14,963 nt of DNA from DASPXY01 sp038227745 (GCA_038227745.1 JBBRPS010000164.1:1-14963), one strand, 5' to 3'; counted from the stretch's first letter, positions 1 to 7,751 are shown. Program-made: numbers and translations. Notes: generated by a model from the letters alone, not told the origin.

Positions 1-173
1 GTGACCCGCGGTCCCGCCCGCCCCCTGGGCGGGGGGTCGCCGGCGGACCCGAGAGCCCTCCCCCTCCCAGGTCGCGCAGTGGACGCCCCGGAAAACGACG
101 AGGGGCTCGACATGGTCGAGCCCCTCGTCCCCCTCTCCCCGCACTCACCTGCCATGCTTTCCTGACCGGATCC
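1..173. other. gene-free left edge
   Basis: No credible coding frame is visible here. The stretch is very GC-rich. It contains a short hairpin (CCCGCCC at 17-23 pairing with GGGCGGG at 27-33 across CCT), which could be the end of a transcript from outside the window, and the stronger hairpin at 97-129 that is listed separately. Confidence 0.5.
91..129 (-). terminator. intrinsic terminator of the lipoprotein gene
   Basis: A perfect 14-bp stem lies here: GACGAGGGGCTCGA at 97-110 pairs with TCGAGCCCCTCGTC at 116-129 across a 5-nt loop. Read on the minus strand, the stem is followed directly by TCGTTTTCC, a short T-run, as expected for a Rho-independent terminator. It lies 45 bp past the stop codon of the minus-strand lipoprotein gene. 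The T-run has only four Ts, so termination may be partial. Confidence 0.65.
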
Positions 174-791
174 TCACAGGCACTTCTTCATGCGCGCCAG
201 CAGCACCTGCTCGACCGGCACGTCCTGCCCGCGCGGGATCCAGTTCGCCTCGAAGACCGTCGGGTCGATCACCTCGAACTGCCGCTCGACGTTGTTATCG
301 ACGCGGAAGTTCGCCGAGCCGAGCGTCGCGCGGACCGGCTTGGGCAGATCCTCCAGTTCCTTGAAGACGGTCACCTTGATCCAGTAGCCGCCGTTCTTCG
401 CCGGCTGGATCAGCACCTGGGCGCGGTGGCGGTAGGTCTGCACGGTCTCCAGGAGGCGCGAGTACAGGCCCGGGGAGCCGGGCGACAGGAAGCGGCCCAC
501 ACCCGGCGCGACGCGCGGCAGCGTCTCGATGCGGCCCTCGAACTGGTTCGATTCGAGGATCTCGAAGCCGAAGTCGCTCAGGGTCGAGAGGGCGCAGTTG
601 AAGACCTTGCGGTAAGCGTCGAACGTCGGGCCGAGCGGCACGTACATGGGGTTCTGTTCGCAGTTGGCGGCGGGGCCGCTGGGGCCAGCGGCTTGCACGG
701 GCAAGGGGTTGTCGAGCAGGGGACCGGAGGCGCAGCCGCCGACCAGCGCCAGCATCGCCCCGGTCCAGACCGTCCACAGCGTCCGCGTCAT
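174..791 (-). CDS. small lipoprotein of unknown function
   Basis: I do not recognise the family. The 205-residue product begins with a basic N-terminus, a hydrophobic stretch and a lipobox-like LVGGC (Cys20), so it is probably exported and lipid-anchored. The mature part has mixed alpha/beta character. It includes the segment FNCALSTLSDFGFEILESNQFEGRIET, which looks like a small two-layer fold, and later an alternating YWIKVTVFKEL strand. The ATG at 789-791 was chosen because it places the signal peptide at the N-terminus. A longer reading from a TTG at 909-911 is rejected: that TTG is part of the promoter -35 box, and it would add 40 residues in front of the signal peptide. The ribosome-binding site is weak (GGGGTGG, 5 nt upstream). 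It lies downstream of ymdB on the same strand but has its own promoter and terminator, so it is probably an independent unit. Confidence 0.8.
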   Translation of the reverse strand: MTRTLWTVWTGAMLALVGGCASGPLLDNPLPVQAAGPSGPAANCEQNPMYVPLGPTFDAYRKVFNCALSTLSDFGFEILESNQFEGRIETLPRVAPGVGRFLSPGSPGLYSRLLETVQTYRHRAQVLIQPAKNGGYWIKVTVFKELEDLPKPVRATLGSANFRVDNNVERQFEVIDPTVFEANWIPRGQDVPVEQVLLARMKKCL

Positions 792-882
792 AGTGTCCAC
801 CCCGCCACTGGACGCACCGCGAGCGGCGGCGCGCCGGTTTACGCCTGGACTATCCGGGAACGAAGGATCGTGAAGAGCGGGC

Positions 883-911
883 TTTATGCCAGCGGACGGG
901 AAAACTGTCAA
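883..911 (-). promoter_or_regulatory. sigma70-type promoter for the lipoprotein gene
   Basis: On the minus strand a perfect TTGACA (-35, positions 906-911) is separated by exactly 17 nt from CATAAA (-10, positions 883-888; 4 of 6 consensus positions). Transcription would begin near 876, giving a leader of about 85 nt before the ATG at 791. It lies in the 138-bp gap just after the ymdB stop codon. This makes it the best-supported promoter in the window. Confidence 0.7.
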
Positions 912-929
912 GAGGGAAAATGCACCCGC

Positions 930-1760
930 TCACGGCGCGGCCACGGGGGCGGCGGCCGCCGGGGCGAGACGCTGCAGTCCCGCCTCGTCGAGCATCACCC
1001 GGCGGATCGCCGTCGCCCGGCCCGTCTCGACCTCGACGTCCACGATGGCCCCGCCGAGGCGCGGGTCGCCGGTCGCCACGTCGAACGCGCTGGGCACGAA
1101 CGTGACCGTGGTCTCCAGCACCCGATCAACCCGGCGGCCGAGGACGCTCTCATAAGGCCCCGTCATGCCGACGTCGCAGATGAACGCGGTGCCCGGCGGC
1201 AGGATTTGCTCGTCGGCGGTGGGGACGTGCGTGTGCGTGCCTAGCACGGCGCTGACGCGGCCCTTGAGGTGATGGCCCACCAGGTACTTCTCGCCGGTCG
1301 CCTCGGCGTGGATGTCCACGACGACGACCTTCGCCTTGCCGGCCAGTTCCTTGAGGACGCGATCGGCGGCCTTGAAGGGGCAATCGACGGGGCGCATGAA
1401 AGTACGGCCAAGCAGGCAGAAGGCGGCGACGAGGGTGCCGTCGCGCGCCGGGGCGATAACGAACTCGCGGCCGGGCGCCTCGGGCGGGAAATTGGCCGGC
1501 TTGCAGATGCGGTCGTCCTTCTCCAGCGTCGAGATGATCTCGGCGCGCTTGTAGATGTGGTCGCCGAGGGTGACGAGGTCGATGCCGGCCTGGCGCAGCT
1601 CGCGGTAGGCGCCGCGCGTCAGCCCGGAGCCGCCCGAGGCGTTCTCGGCGTTGGCGATGACCAGGTCGATGTGCTCATGGGCGATCAGCGCCGGCAGCGC
1701 CTTTTTGACGAACGCCACGCCGGGCTGGCCCACGATGTCGCCGAGGAAGAGGATGCGCAT
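930..1760 (-). CDS. ymdB: YmdB-family metallophosphoesterase
   Basis: This 276-residue cytoplasmic protein matches the YmdB/TIGR00282 family, whose studied members are dinuclear-metal phosphodiesterases acting on 2',3'-cyclic nucleotides. In Bacillus, YmdB affects biofilm formation and RNase Y-related RNA processing. Visible motifs, in order: GDIVGQPG (Asp8), NAENASGG (Glu39, Asn40), GDHIYKR (Asp67, His68), DIHAEATGEK (His151), GTHTHVPTAD (His176, His178) and GMTGPYESVLG. These supply the expected metal ligands, with one change: the usual GNH motif reads GDH, so Asp replaces Asn. The last 12 residues are an Ala/Pro-rich tail beyond the family core. The ATG at 1758-1760 gives the canonical MRILFLGD start and follows a GGGAG at 1766-1770. 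The gene sits 93 bp downstream of rny, a neighbour pair conserved in many phyla, and the two are probably co-transcribed. Confidence 0.93.
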   Translation of the reverse strand: MRILFLGDIVGQPGVAFVKKALPALIAHEHIDLVIANAENASGGSGLTRGAYRELRQAGIDLVTLGDHIYKRAEIISTLEKDDRICKPANFPPEAPGREFVIAPARDGTLVAAFCLLGRTFMRPVDCPFKAADRVLKELAGKAKVVVVDIHAEATGEKYLVGHHLKGRVSAVLGTHTHVPTADEQILPPGTAFICDVGMTGPYESVLGRRVDRVLETTVTFVPSAFDVATGDPRLGGAIVDVEVETGRATAIRRVMLDEAGLQRLAPAAAAPVAAP

Positions 1761-1770
1761 AAGGGCTCCC

Positions 1771-1820
1771 GTTTAGCCGCGGCTCGCAGAGCCGCGCGGT
1801 TCTGCGAACCGCGGCTAAAC
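1771..1820. repeat. 50-bp near-perfect palindrome between rny and ymdB
   Basis: The ends are GTTTAGCCGCGG (1771-1782) and its exact reverse complement CCGCGGCTAAAC (1809-1820). The interior continues the symmetry, so over 50 bp only two of the 25 base pairs fail. On either strand one of these becomes a G-U wobble and the other an A-C mismatch. The element lies in the spacer between two co-directional genes, and its edge touches the GGGAG ribosome-binding site of ymdB. The same outer motif recurs at 14941, directly after the MFS gene, so it is probably a dispersed REP-like repeat. Confidence 0.85.
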
Positions 1821-1853
1821 GGTCGCGTGTAAGGCCCGGCAACGGACAACGGA

Positions 1854-3428
1854 CTATCGGGCGAACTCGACCGTCCGCGTCTCGCGGACCACGGTCACCT
1901 TGATCTCGCCGGGGTAGTTGAGCTGCTGCTCGATCGCCTTGGCGATGTCGCGGCAGACCTTGACCGATTCGCTGTCGGACAGCTGGGCTGCGTTGGCGAT
2001 CACGCGCAGCTCGCGCCCCGCCTGGATCGCGTAGGCGTGCTCGATCCCCGGGAAGCCCGACGCCACCGCCTCCAGTTCCTCCAGGCGCTTGACGTACTTC
2101 TCCAGCGTCTCGCGGCGCGCCCCCGGCCGGGCGGCACTGATCGCGTCCGCCGCCGCCACCAGCACCGTGTAAACGTGGTCGATGGTCACGTCGTCGTGGT
2201 GGCCGGCGATCGCGTGCAGCACCTCCTTGCTCGTCTCGCCGTAGCGCTTCGCCAGCTCGGCGCCGATCTTCGGGTGGCCGCCCTCCATCTCGTGGTCCGC
2301 CGCCTTGCCGACGTCGTGCAGCAGGCCGCACCGCCGTGCCAGCATGCCATTCAGCCCCAGCTCGTCCGCCATCAGGCCGCACAGGTGCGACACCTCCAGG
2401 CTGTGCTGCAGCACATTCTGACTGTAACTCGTGCGGAATTTCAGCCGGCCCAGCAGCTGCACTATCTTCTCGTGGAGCGGCCCGACGTTCGCGTCGGTGC
2501 AGGCGACCTTGCCGACCTCCAGGATGTGCCGTTCCATCTCCTCCTGAGTCTCCTTGACCACCTCCTCGATCCGCGAGGGGTGGATGCGGCCGTCCTGGAT
2601 CAGCTTGGTCAGCGCGATCTTGGCGGTCTCGCGGCGGATGTTGTCGAAGGCGCTGACGATGACGACGCCGGGCGTGTCATCGACGATCACGTCCACGCCG
2701 GTCACCTTCTCGAAGGTGCGGATGTTGCGGCCCTCGCGGCCGATGATGCGGCCCTTCATGTCGTCGCTGGGGATGTCCACGGTGCTGACCGTGGTGTCGG
2801 CGGTGTGCTCGGCGGCGTAGCGCTGGATGGCGGTGGCGAGGATCTCGCGTGCCTTCTGCTCGGCGTTGGCGCGCAGGGCCTCCTCCTGGCGTGAGATGCG
2901 CAACGCGATCTCGGTCGCCAGCTCCCGGTCGAGCCGGTCGAGGAGCACCTGCTCGGCCTCCTGGCGGCTGAGGTTGCTGATCTCGTGGAGCTTCTGGGTT
3001 TGCTGCGCGACGAGGGACTCCGACTCCTGGAGGCGCTGATCGAGCTGTTCGCGGCGCTCGTGGAGCTTGCGCTCCGTGTGCTGCAGGACGCGCTCTTTTT
3101 TGAGCTGACTCTGGTGCTTCTGTTCGAGGGCGTCCTCACGTTTTTCGAGACGGCGCTCCTGTTCGCGCAGCTCGCCGCGGGTCTGTTCGGCCTCGCGGTT
3201 GAAGTCCTCGCGCTTCTTGAAGAGCTCGTCCTTGGCTTTTAGTTCGACCTCCTTGCGGACGTTCTCGGCTTCCTTGGTTGCCTGGGTGACGATCTCGGCG
3301 GCCCTGTGCTGGGCACTGTTGAGGTTGAGGCGATCCTGGTGGCGGAGGACCTTGAAGGTCGTCCACGCCCCGATCCCCAGTCCCATCAGAGCGGCCAGGC
3401 AGATCCAGACCACGCATTCGCCGGGCAT
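1854..3428 (-). CDS. rny: ribonuclease Y
   Basis: RNase Y is a membrane-anchored endoribonuclease that starts mRNA decay in many bacteria. The 524-residue length is typical. In order: an N-terminal membrane helix (about 5-25); a long charged coiled coil (about 35-205) rich in Glu, Lys, Arg and Gln; a KH RNA-binding domain (about 215-275) with the GRIIGREGRN loop at 227-236; and an HD domain with His342, the HD pair His371-Asp372 in LLHDVGK, the GHHDD motif near 409-413, and AADAISAARPGAR with Asp428. All expected metal-binding elements are present. The start at 3426-3428 is set by a strong TAAGGAG at 3438-3444 with 9-nt spacing, and it places the membrane helix at the N-terminus. The gene leads the minus-strand group rny, ymdB. 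No convincing promoter is visible upstream. Confidence 0.97.
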   Translation of the reverse strand: MPGECVVWICLAALMGLGIGAWTTFKVLRHQDRLNLNSAQHRAAEIVTQATKEAENVRKEVELKAKDELFKKREDFNREAEQTRGELREQERRLEKREDALEQKHQSQLKKERVLQHTERKLHERREQLDQRLQESESLVAQQTQKLHEISNLSRQEAEQVLLDRLDRELATEIALRISRQEEALRANAEQKAREILATAIQRYAAEHTADTTVSTVDIPSDDMKGRIIGREGRNIRTFEKVTGVDVIVDDTPGVVIVSAFDNIRRETAKIALTKLIQDGRIHPSRIEEVVKETQEEMERHILEVGKVACTDANVGPLHEKIVQLLGRLKFRTSYSQNVLQHSLEVSHLCGLMADELGLNGMLARRCGLLHDVGKAADHEMEGGHPKIGAELAKRYGETSKEVLHAIAGHHDDVTIDHVYTVLVAAADAISAARPGARRETLEKYVKRLEELEAVASGFPGIEHAYAIQAGRELRVIANAAQLSDSESVKVCRDIAKAIEQQLNYPGEIKVTVVRETRTVEFAR

Positions 3429-3704
3429 GGAAGGCCACTCCTTACCGCGGCCCGCCAGGCTCTCGGAACCGACCTGTCAAACCCCGTGCGGGGTTGGGGT
3501 GGGGGACGGTGGCAGGCGCCGAGCCGTCCGCCCGTGCGCGACGGGGAATCTCCCCGCCCGCCGGAAGGTGGTAATGTTCCTCTCGACCCCATGGAACGCC
3601 CCGGAGCTGAGTTCCGGGAAAGAAGCGCTGTGAGGCAACCGCAACCGTTGTCAGAAAAAGCCCCGTCGGCCGCGGCGAGTGGCCGGGCCTCGGAAGGCGT
3701 TCTG

Positions 3705-3953
3705 TTAACCAGCAGGCCGTCCTGGCGGTGGCGCACTGCGGGTGGCCACCCGCAGCGGGGGCCAGAAGTCGGCCTCCGCCCGCGTCGGCGGGGCTGCCAG
3801 GAGGCGCCGTCCGGGTTCCCGGGCGTCCGCCTTGCGGACGGCGACCCGGGCCGGGCGACAGAGGCAGGCGCCGCGCCGCAACTCCTGATACCAGAGGCTG
3901 GCGATCAGACCCCCCAGCACCAGACCTACCCACATCAACCAGAAAAGCGTCAT
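3705..3953 (-). CDS. possible small membrane protein
   Basis: This is a weak candidate of 82 residues. It opens with MTLFWLMWVGLVLGGLIASLWYQ, a clear single membrane helix (about 3-21), followed by a basic segment with two cysteines (Cys30, Cys32). The remainder is Arg-, Ala- and Pro-rich with little character. For it: the well-formed N-terminal helix directly at an ATG, and a position in an otherwise empty gap. Against it: no Shine-Dalgarno sequence, a low-complexity C-terminus, and a strong hairpin (3818-3850) inside the frame. I recognise no family. Confidence 0.35.
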   Translation of the reverse strand: MTLFWLMWVGLVLGGLIASLWYQELRRGACLCRPARVAVRKADAREPGRRLLAAPPTRAEADFWPPLRVATRSAPPPGRPAG

Positions 3954-4227
3954 AGGCAACCCGTGGAGTGTTGGGTGTGGTGCCCTGTTCCGGCGGTTGG
4001 TGTTGGTTCCCGCAGCGCTTCCCGCGACAAGTCCTATTGTCCGAAAGCTGCGGACCTTGGTGAAACGATTTACTCGGATGACATAACCGCGTGTCTCATC
4101 CTTGACCCTCACGGCCCGCCCGGGCGCCGACCGACCGCGATCCTGACGTACGGCCGGACCTCCAGCCGTTGGCATAGTTCTTATTATGAGGGAGCGGACG
4201 CGGACAGGTCAACTAAAATAAGCGCTG

Positions 4228-4301
4228 GCGGAGAAAACTCCGCAGGTCAGGCTTCCTATTATCCCGACTCTTTCGGAGGGTCAGGCTGGGAAGCCTGACC
4301 T
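4228..4301. repeat. compound stem-loop cluster with GTCAGGCT repeats
   Basis: Several hairpins are packed together. GCGGAG-AAAA-CTCCGC lies at 4228-4243. AGGTCAGGCTTCC at 4244-4256 is the exact inverse of GGAAGCCTGACCT at 4289-4301. GGTCAGGCT at 4279-4287 is the exact inverse of AGCCTGACC at 4292-4300 across a 4-nt loop. The right arm can therefore pair with either of two upstream copies, giving mutually exclusive folds. The cluster lies about 125 bp upstream of the histidine kinase start. It could be a REP-like intergenic element or an RNA leader structure; the sequence alone does not decide. Confidence 0.65.
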
Positions 4302-4424
4302 ATCGAGGTTTAGCGGGAAGTTCTCCGGCCGGTCGCTTCCTGCCACGGCGCGGCTCCCGTAGAATGACGCCTTGCCGTGGGCCCGGGCCCCGCTCGCCCG
4401 CCAGACACCTCCCGCAGGCGGCAC

Positions 4425-6857
4425 ATGACGACCGACAACGCGACACCGGGGCCGGGGGCGGACATCCTGCTCGTCGATGACGAGCCGGCGAACCTCCTGA
4501 CCCTCGAAGCCATCCTCCACGACCTGGGACAGAACCTCGTCAAGGCTCGCTCCGGCGCGGACGCCCTGCGCTTCCTTCTCGCCCGCGACTTCGCGGCCAT
4601 CCTGCTCGACGTGCAGATGCGTCCGCTCGACGGCTTCGAGACGGCCAAGCTCATCCGCGCCCGCAAGAAGTCCCGGCACACGCCGATCCTCTTCCTGACC
4701 GCCTACGAGGACAACCGCCTGTCGGTCGAGGAGGCCTACGCCCTCGGGGCGGTCGATTACCTCGTCAAGCCGGTCGTCCCGGTCGTGCTGCGCGCGAAGG
4801 TGAACGGTTTCATCGAGCTGTTCGAGAAACGGCGGCAGATCGAGGCCCAGGCGGAGCGGCTGCGGCAACTCGACCGCCGCGAGTTCGAGCAGAAGCTCGC
4901 GGAGGAGAACGCCCGCCTGAGCGCCGCCGAGCGGCGCTTCCGCGCCCTGACGGAGAACAGCTCGGACGCCGTGTGCCTGCTCGCCCCCGACGCGGCCATC
5001 CGCTACGTCAGCCCGCCCATCACGCGCATCCTCGGCTACGCCCCGGAGGAGCTCGTCGGCCAGAGCGGCCTGGGGCTTGTCCACGCCGAGGAGCAGGGGC
5101 TGTTGGCGACGCGACTGGCCGCCCTGGTCGCGCGGCCGGGCGGCACCGATACGGTGCAGGTCCGCGCCCGCCACCGCGATGGCTCCTGGGTCTGGGTGGA
5201 GGCCGTCGGCACGAACCTCCTCGACGAGCCGGCCATCGGCGCCGTGGTCGTGAACTTCCGCGACGTCACCGAACGGCGGCGGACCGTGCAGCAGCTGCGC
5301 GAGCGCGCCGAGGAGATGGAGAGGTTCATGGACGTCTTGCCGGTGGCGGTCTTCATCGCCCGCGATCCGGAGTGCCGGCGGGTCACCGGCAACCGGGCGG
5401 CGTACGAGCTGCTGCGCATGCCCCCCGACTCCAACATCTCCCAGACCGCCCCGCCGGAGGAGCGCCCCCCGTTCCAGCTGTACCGGAATGGCACCCTGGT
5501 GCCGCCCGACGAGCTGCCCCTGCAACGGGCGGTGCGGACCGCGGCCGAGGTCCGCGACGTGGACCTGGACGTCGTGTTCGCCGACGGCACCTCGACGCCG
5601 ATCTACGGCTACGCGACGCCGCTCTTCGACGAGGCCGGCCAGGTCCGCGGCGCGCTGGCCGCCTTCATGGACATTTCCGAGCGCAAGTCCCTGGAGAAGG
5701 CGCTGCAGGAGAGGGCGGCGCGGCTGGCGGAGGCGGACCGGCGCAAGGACGAGTTCCTGGCGATGCTGGCCCACGAGCTGCGCAACCCCCTCGCTCCGGT
5801 CCGCAACGCCCTGCACATCCTCGGCCTGCCGGGCGTGGAAGCCGCGGCCGCGGCGCAGGCCAGGGAGATGGTGCAGCGCCAGGTGCAGAACATGGTGCGG
5901 CTGGTGGACGACCTCCTCGACGTGAGCCGCATCACGCGCGGCAAGATCCGCCTCCGCGCCGAACCGGTGGACCTGGCGGTGGTCGTCGGCCGGGCCGTGG
6001 AGTCGGCGCGGCCCCTGATCGACGCCAACCGCCACACGCTCACCGTGTCCCTCCCCGACGAGCCGCTCCCCCTGACCGCGGACCCGACGCGGCTGGAGCA
6101 GGTGTTCGCGAACCTGCTGAACAACGCGGCGAAGTACACCGAGCGCGGCGGCGCCATTCGTCTGGAGGCGGAGCGGCAGGGCGGCGAGGTCGTGGTGCGG
6201 GTGCGGGACACCGGGTTCGGCATCCCGCCGCAGGTGCTGCCACACGTCTTCGATCTGTTCACGCAGGCGGACCGGACGCTCGACCGGGCGCAGGGCGGCC
6301 TGGGGATCGGCCTGACGCTGGTCAAGCGGCTCGTCGAGATGCACCGCGGCAGCGTGGCGGCCCACAGCGAGGGCGCCGGCAAGGGCAGTGAGTTCGTCGT
6401 GCGCCTGCCCCTCGCCGCGCGGGCCGTCGGTCGCGAGGGGTCGAGGGGCCGAGAGCCCGCCGCGGCAGCGCCCGCCGGGCCGGGGCACTGCCGCGTGCTG
6501 GTGGTGGACGACAACAAGGACGCCGCGGACAGCCTGGCAATGCTGCTGCGGGTCTGGGGGCACGAGGTGCGGACCTCGCACGACGGCCAGTCCGCACTGA
6601 AGGCGGCCCGCAGCTACCGGCCCGACATCGTCCTGCTCGACATCGGCCTGCCCGGCCTGGACGGCTACGAGGTGGCGGCCGAGCTCCGCAAGGAGTTCGG
6701 TGAAGGGGAGATGCTGCTGGTGGCGCTGACCGGCTACGGGCAAGACGAGGATCGCAGCCGCTCGGCGCGGGCGGGGTTCAACCAGCACTGGGTCAAGCCG
6801 GTCGATCCGGAGGCCCTGCAGGCGCTGCTCGCCGCGCGCGGCCAGGCCGCCAAGTAG
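4425..6857 (+). CDS. soluble hybrid histidine kinase, REC-PAS-PAS-HK-REC
   Basis: This 810-residue two-component signalling protein has no membrane segment, so it should sense a cytoplasmic cue or take input through its first receiver. Domains in order: an N-terminal receiver (about 12-130) with Asp18/Asp19, phosphoacceptor Asp62, Thr92 and Lys115; a coiled linker (about 130-170); PAS 1 (about 170-285), ending in a PAC-like NFRDVTERRR; PAS 2 (about 295-420), ending in FMDISERK; HisKA with KDEFLAMLAHELRNPL, phosphoacceptor His450; a HATPase with N-box FANLLNNAAK (Asn567), DTGFGI (Asp595) and GGLGIGL; and a C-terminal receiver (about 688-805) with Asp695/Asp696, Asp739, Thr769 and Lys791. All catalytic and receiver residues are intact. 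The ATG at 4425 was preferred over an in-frame ATG 48 nt upstream because the extra residues are Pro/Arg-rich and non-conserved in style. Neither option has a strong ribosome-binding site. No separate response regulator or HPt gene is adjacent, so its partner is unknown. Confidence 0.92.
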   Translation: MTTDNATPGPGADILLVDDEPANLLTLEAILHDLGQNLVKARSGADALRFLLARDFAAILLDVQMRPLDGFETAKLIRARKKSRHTPILFLTAYEDNRLSVEEAYALGAVDYLVKPVVPVVLRAKVNGFIELFEKRRQIEAQAERLRQLDRREFEQKLAEENARLSAAERRFRALTENSSDAVCLLAPDAAIRYVSPPITRILGYAPEELVGQSGLGLVHAEEQGLLATRLAALVARPGGTDTVQVRARHRDGSWVWVEAVGTNLLDEPAIGAVVVNFRDVTERRRTVQQLRERAEEMERFMDVLPVAVFIARDPECRRVTGNRAAYELLRMPPDSNISQTAPPEERPPFQLYRNGTLVPPDELPLQRAVRTAAEVRDVDLDVVFADGTSTPIYGYATPLFDEAGQVRGALAAFMDISERKSLEKALQERAARLAEADRRKDEFLAMLAHELRNPLAPVRNALHILGLPGVEAAAAAQAREMVQRQVQNMVRLVDDLLDVSRITRGKIRLRAEPVDLAVVVGRAVESARPLIDANRHTLTVSLPDEPLPLTADPTRLEQVFANLLNNAAKYTERGGAIRLEAERQGGEVVVRVRDTGFGIPPQVLPHVFDLFTQADRTLDRAQGGLGIGLTLVKRLVEMHRGSVAAHSEGAGKGSEFVVRLPLAARAVGREGSRGREPAAAAPAGPGHCRVLVVDDNKDAADSLAMLLRVWGHEVRTSHDGQSALKAARSYRPDIVLLDIGLPGLDGYEVAAELRKEFGEGEMLLVALTGYGQDEDRSRSARAGFNQHWVKPVDPEALQALLAARGQAAK

Positions 6858-6983
6858 GGATGGCCGGTCTCGGCGGCGTCGGGTTCGGCCCCCTCTGGAC
6901 GTGGGCCGCCGCACGCGGTACCTTCAATCCGCCTGGCGTCCCTGGCGAGAGCCGACCGCACCCGTACCCCACAGGCAGCGCCG

Positions 6984-7751
6984 ATGACCACTCCGCAAAC
7001 CTCTGATGGAAACGACAAAGGGCAGCCCCTGGCTGCGGAGGGCCTCGGCGGCGCCCTCCAGCGCGAGGTGGCGCCGCTGCTGGAGCACACGCGGCGCACG
7101 GTCCTTGAAACCACCGAGGAGCTGCTGCGCAGCCAGACCGACCTGCTCGTGGGGCGGCTGAAAGGCATGCTGCTGGAGACAGCCGCGGAACTCCAGGAGC
7201 GGCAGCTGGAGCCGCTGCTGGACCGCGTCAAGCACACGGTTCTCGCCGTGTGCGCCGAGGTCGGGCAGAAGTACGGCGCGACGCTCCTGTCCGGCGTGCG
7301 CGACGCGCTGGGCGAGGGCGTGGGCGGAGTACTGCGGCAGCAGCTGGAGCCGGTGGTCGAGCAGGCCCGGCGGGGGATGCGCGACAGCACGGACTTCGTG
7401 GGCGAGTACGCGGACCTGCTGGTCGCCCGGATGCGCGACGCGGTGACCGAGCCGATCGCCCGCGTGTTGCGCGAGGACCTGCCCAACTACGCCCGCCGGG
7501 CTGGCGGTCGTGTCGTCGATTACGCTCTGGCGGCGACGCTGTTCTGCCTGGCGGCGGTGTTCCTGCTCGTCGGCGCCGTGCAGGGCTTGCAGTACGCCGG
7601 CCTGCCGTCGTACCTGACGTACCTCCTCGGCGGACTGGCGGCGCTCGGCACGGGCCTGGTGTTCCTGCGGCTGTACGCGCGGCCGTTGCAGACGCCGGGC
7701 GCGACCGGGGACGAGCCGAGGTCCGGGCGCGCGGAGAAACCGCCTCCGTAA
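6984..7751 (+). CDS. helical protein with two C-terminal membrane segments
   Basis: I recognise no specific family. Residues 1-165 of 255 are strongly helical and amphipathic, with recurring units such as REVAPLLEHTRRTVLETTEELLRSQTD and ELQERQLEPLLDRVKHTVLAV. They look like a stack of coiled or apolipoprotein-like helices. Two hydrophobic segments follow (about 177-197 and 204-226) on either side of a short GLPSYL turn, and a basic and acidic tail ends the protein. This outline resembles small membrane proteins sometimes annotated as holin-X-like or phage-holin superfamily, but that is only an analogy. The ATG at 6984 begins a frame with no strong Shine-Dalgarno sequence. The gene lies 126 bp after the kinase and 102 bp before the sigma factor start on the same strand. 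Confidence 0.75.
   Translation: MTTPQTSDGNDKGQPLAAEGLGGALQREVAPLLEHTRRTVLETTEELLRSQTDLLVGRLKGMLLETAAELQERQLEPLLDRVKHTVLAVCAEVGQKYGATLLSGVRDALGEGVGGVLRQQLEPVVEQARRGMRDSTDFVGEYADLLVARMRDAVTEPIARVLREDLPNYARRAGGRVVDYALAATLFCLAAVFLLVGAVQGLQYAGLPSYLTYLLGGLAALGTGLVFLRLYARPLQTPGATGDEPRSGRAEKPPP

Larger units (their letters stand above)
3429..4424. other. 1-kb spacer between divergent rny and kinase genes
   Basis: Apart from one weak small-ORF candidate (3705-3953, minus), nothing here looks like a gene. A strong hairpin at 3818-3850 has CGTCCGC/GCGGACG around CTT, extended by CCCGGG arms with a 4-nt bulge. The part from about 4020 to 4320 is less GC-rich than the rest and ends in the stem-loop cluster at 4228-4301. 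I found isolated -10-like hexamers (TATTAT at 4182 and 4257, TAAAAT at 4214) but no matching -35 boxes, so no promoter is claimed for the kinase gene. Confidence 0.5.

Noticed and set aside
3475..3480. Perfect TTGACA on the minus strand 47 bp before the rny start
   Set aside because: No -10-like hexamer lies 16-18 bp downstream; that stretch is GC-rich (TGGCGG at a 17-nt spacing).
3818..3850. Strong hairpin considered as a terminator
   Set aside because: There is no T-run on either side and no supported gene ends just before it.
3306..4298. 330-residue plus-strand frame across the rny start and the spacer
   Set aside because: It overlaps the real N-terminus of RNase Y antisense and shows no membrane segment, motif or ribosome-binding site.
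4281..6914. Very long open frame on the minus strand opposite the histidine kinase
   Set aside because: Its product is a low-complexity Arg/Ala/His/Val-rich sequence without domains, while the plus strand encodes an intact kinase. Long antisense frames are usual at this GC content.
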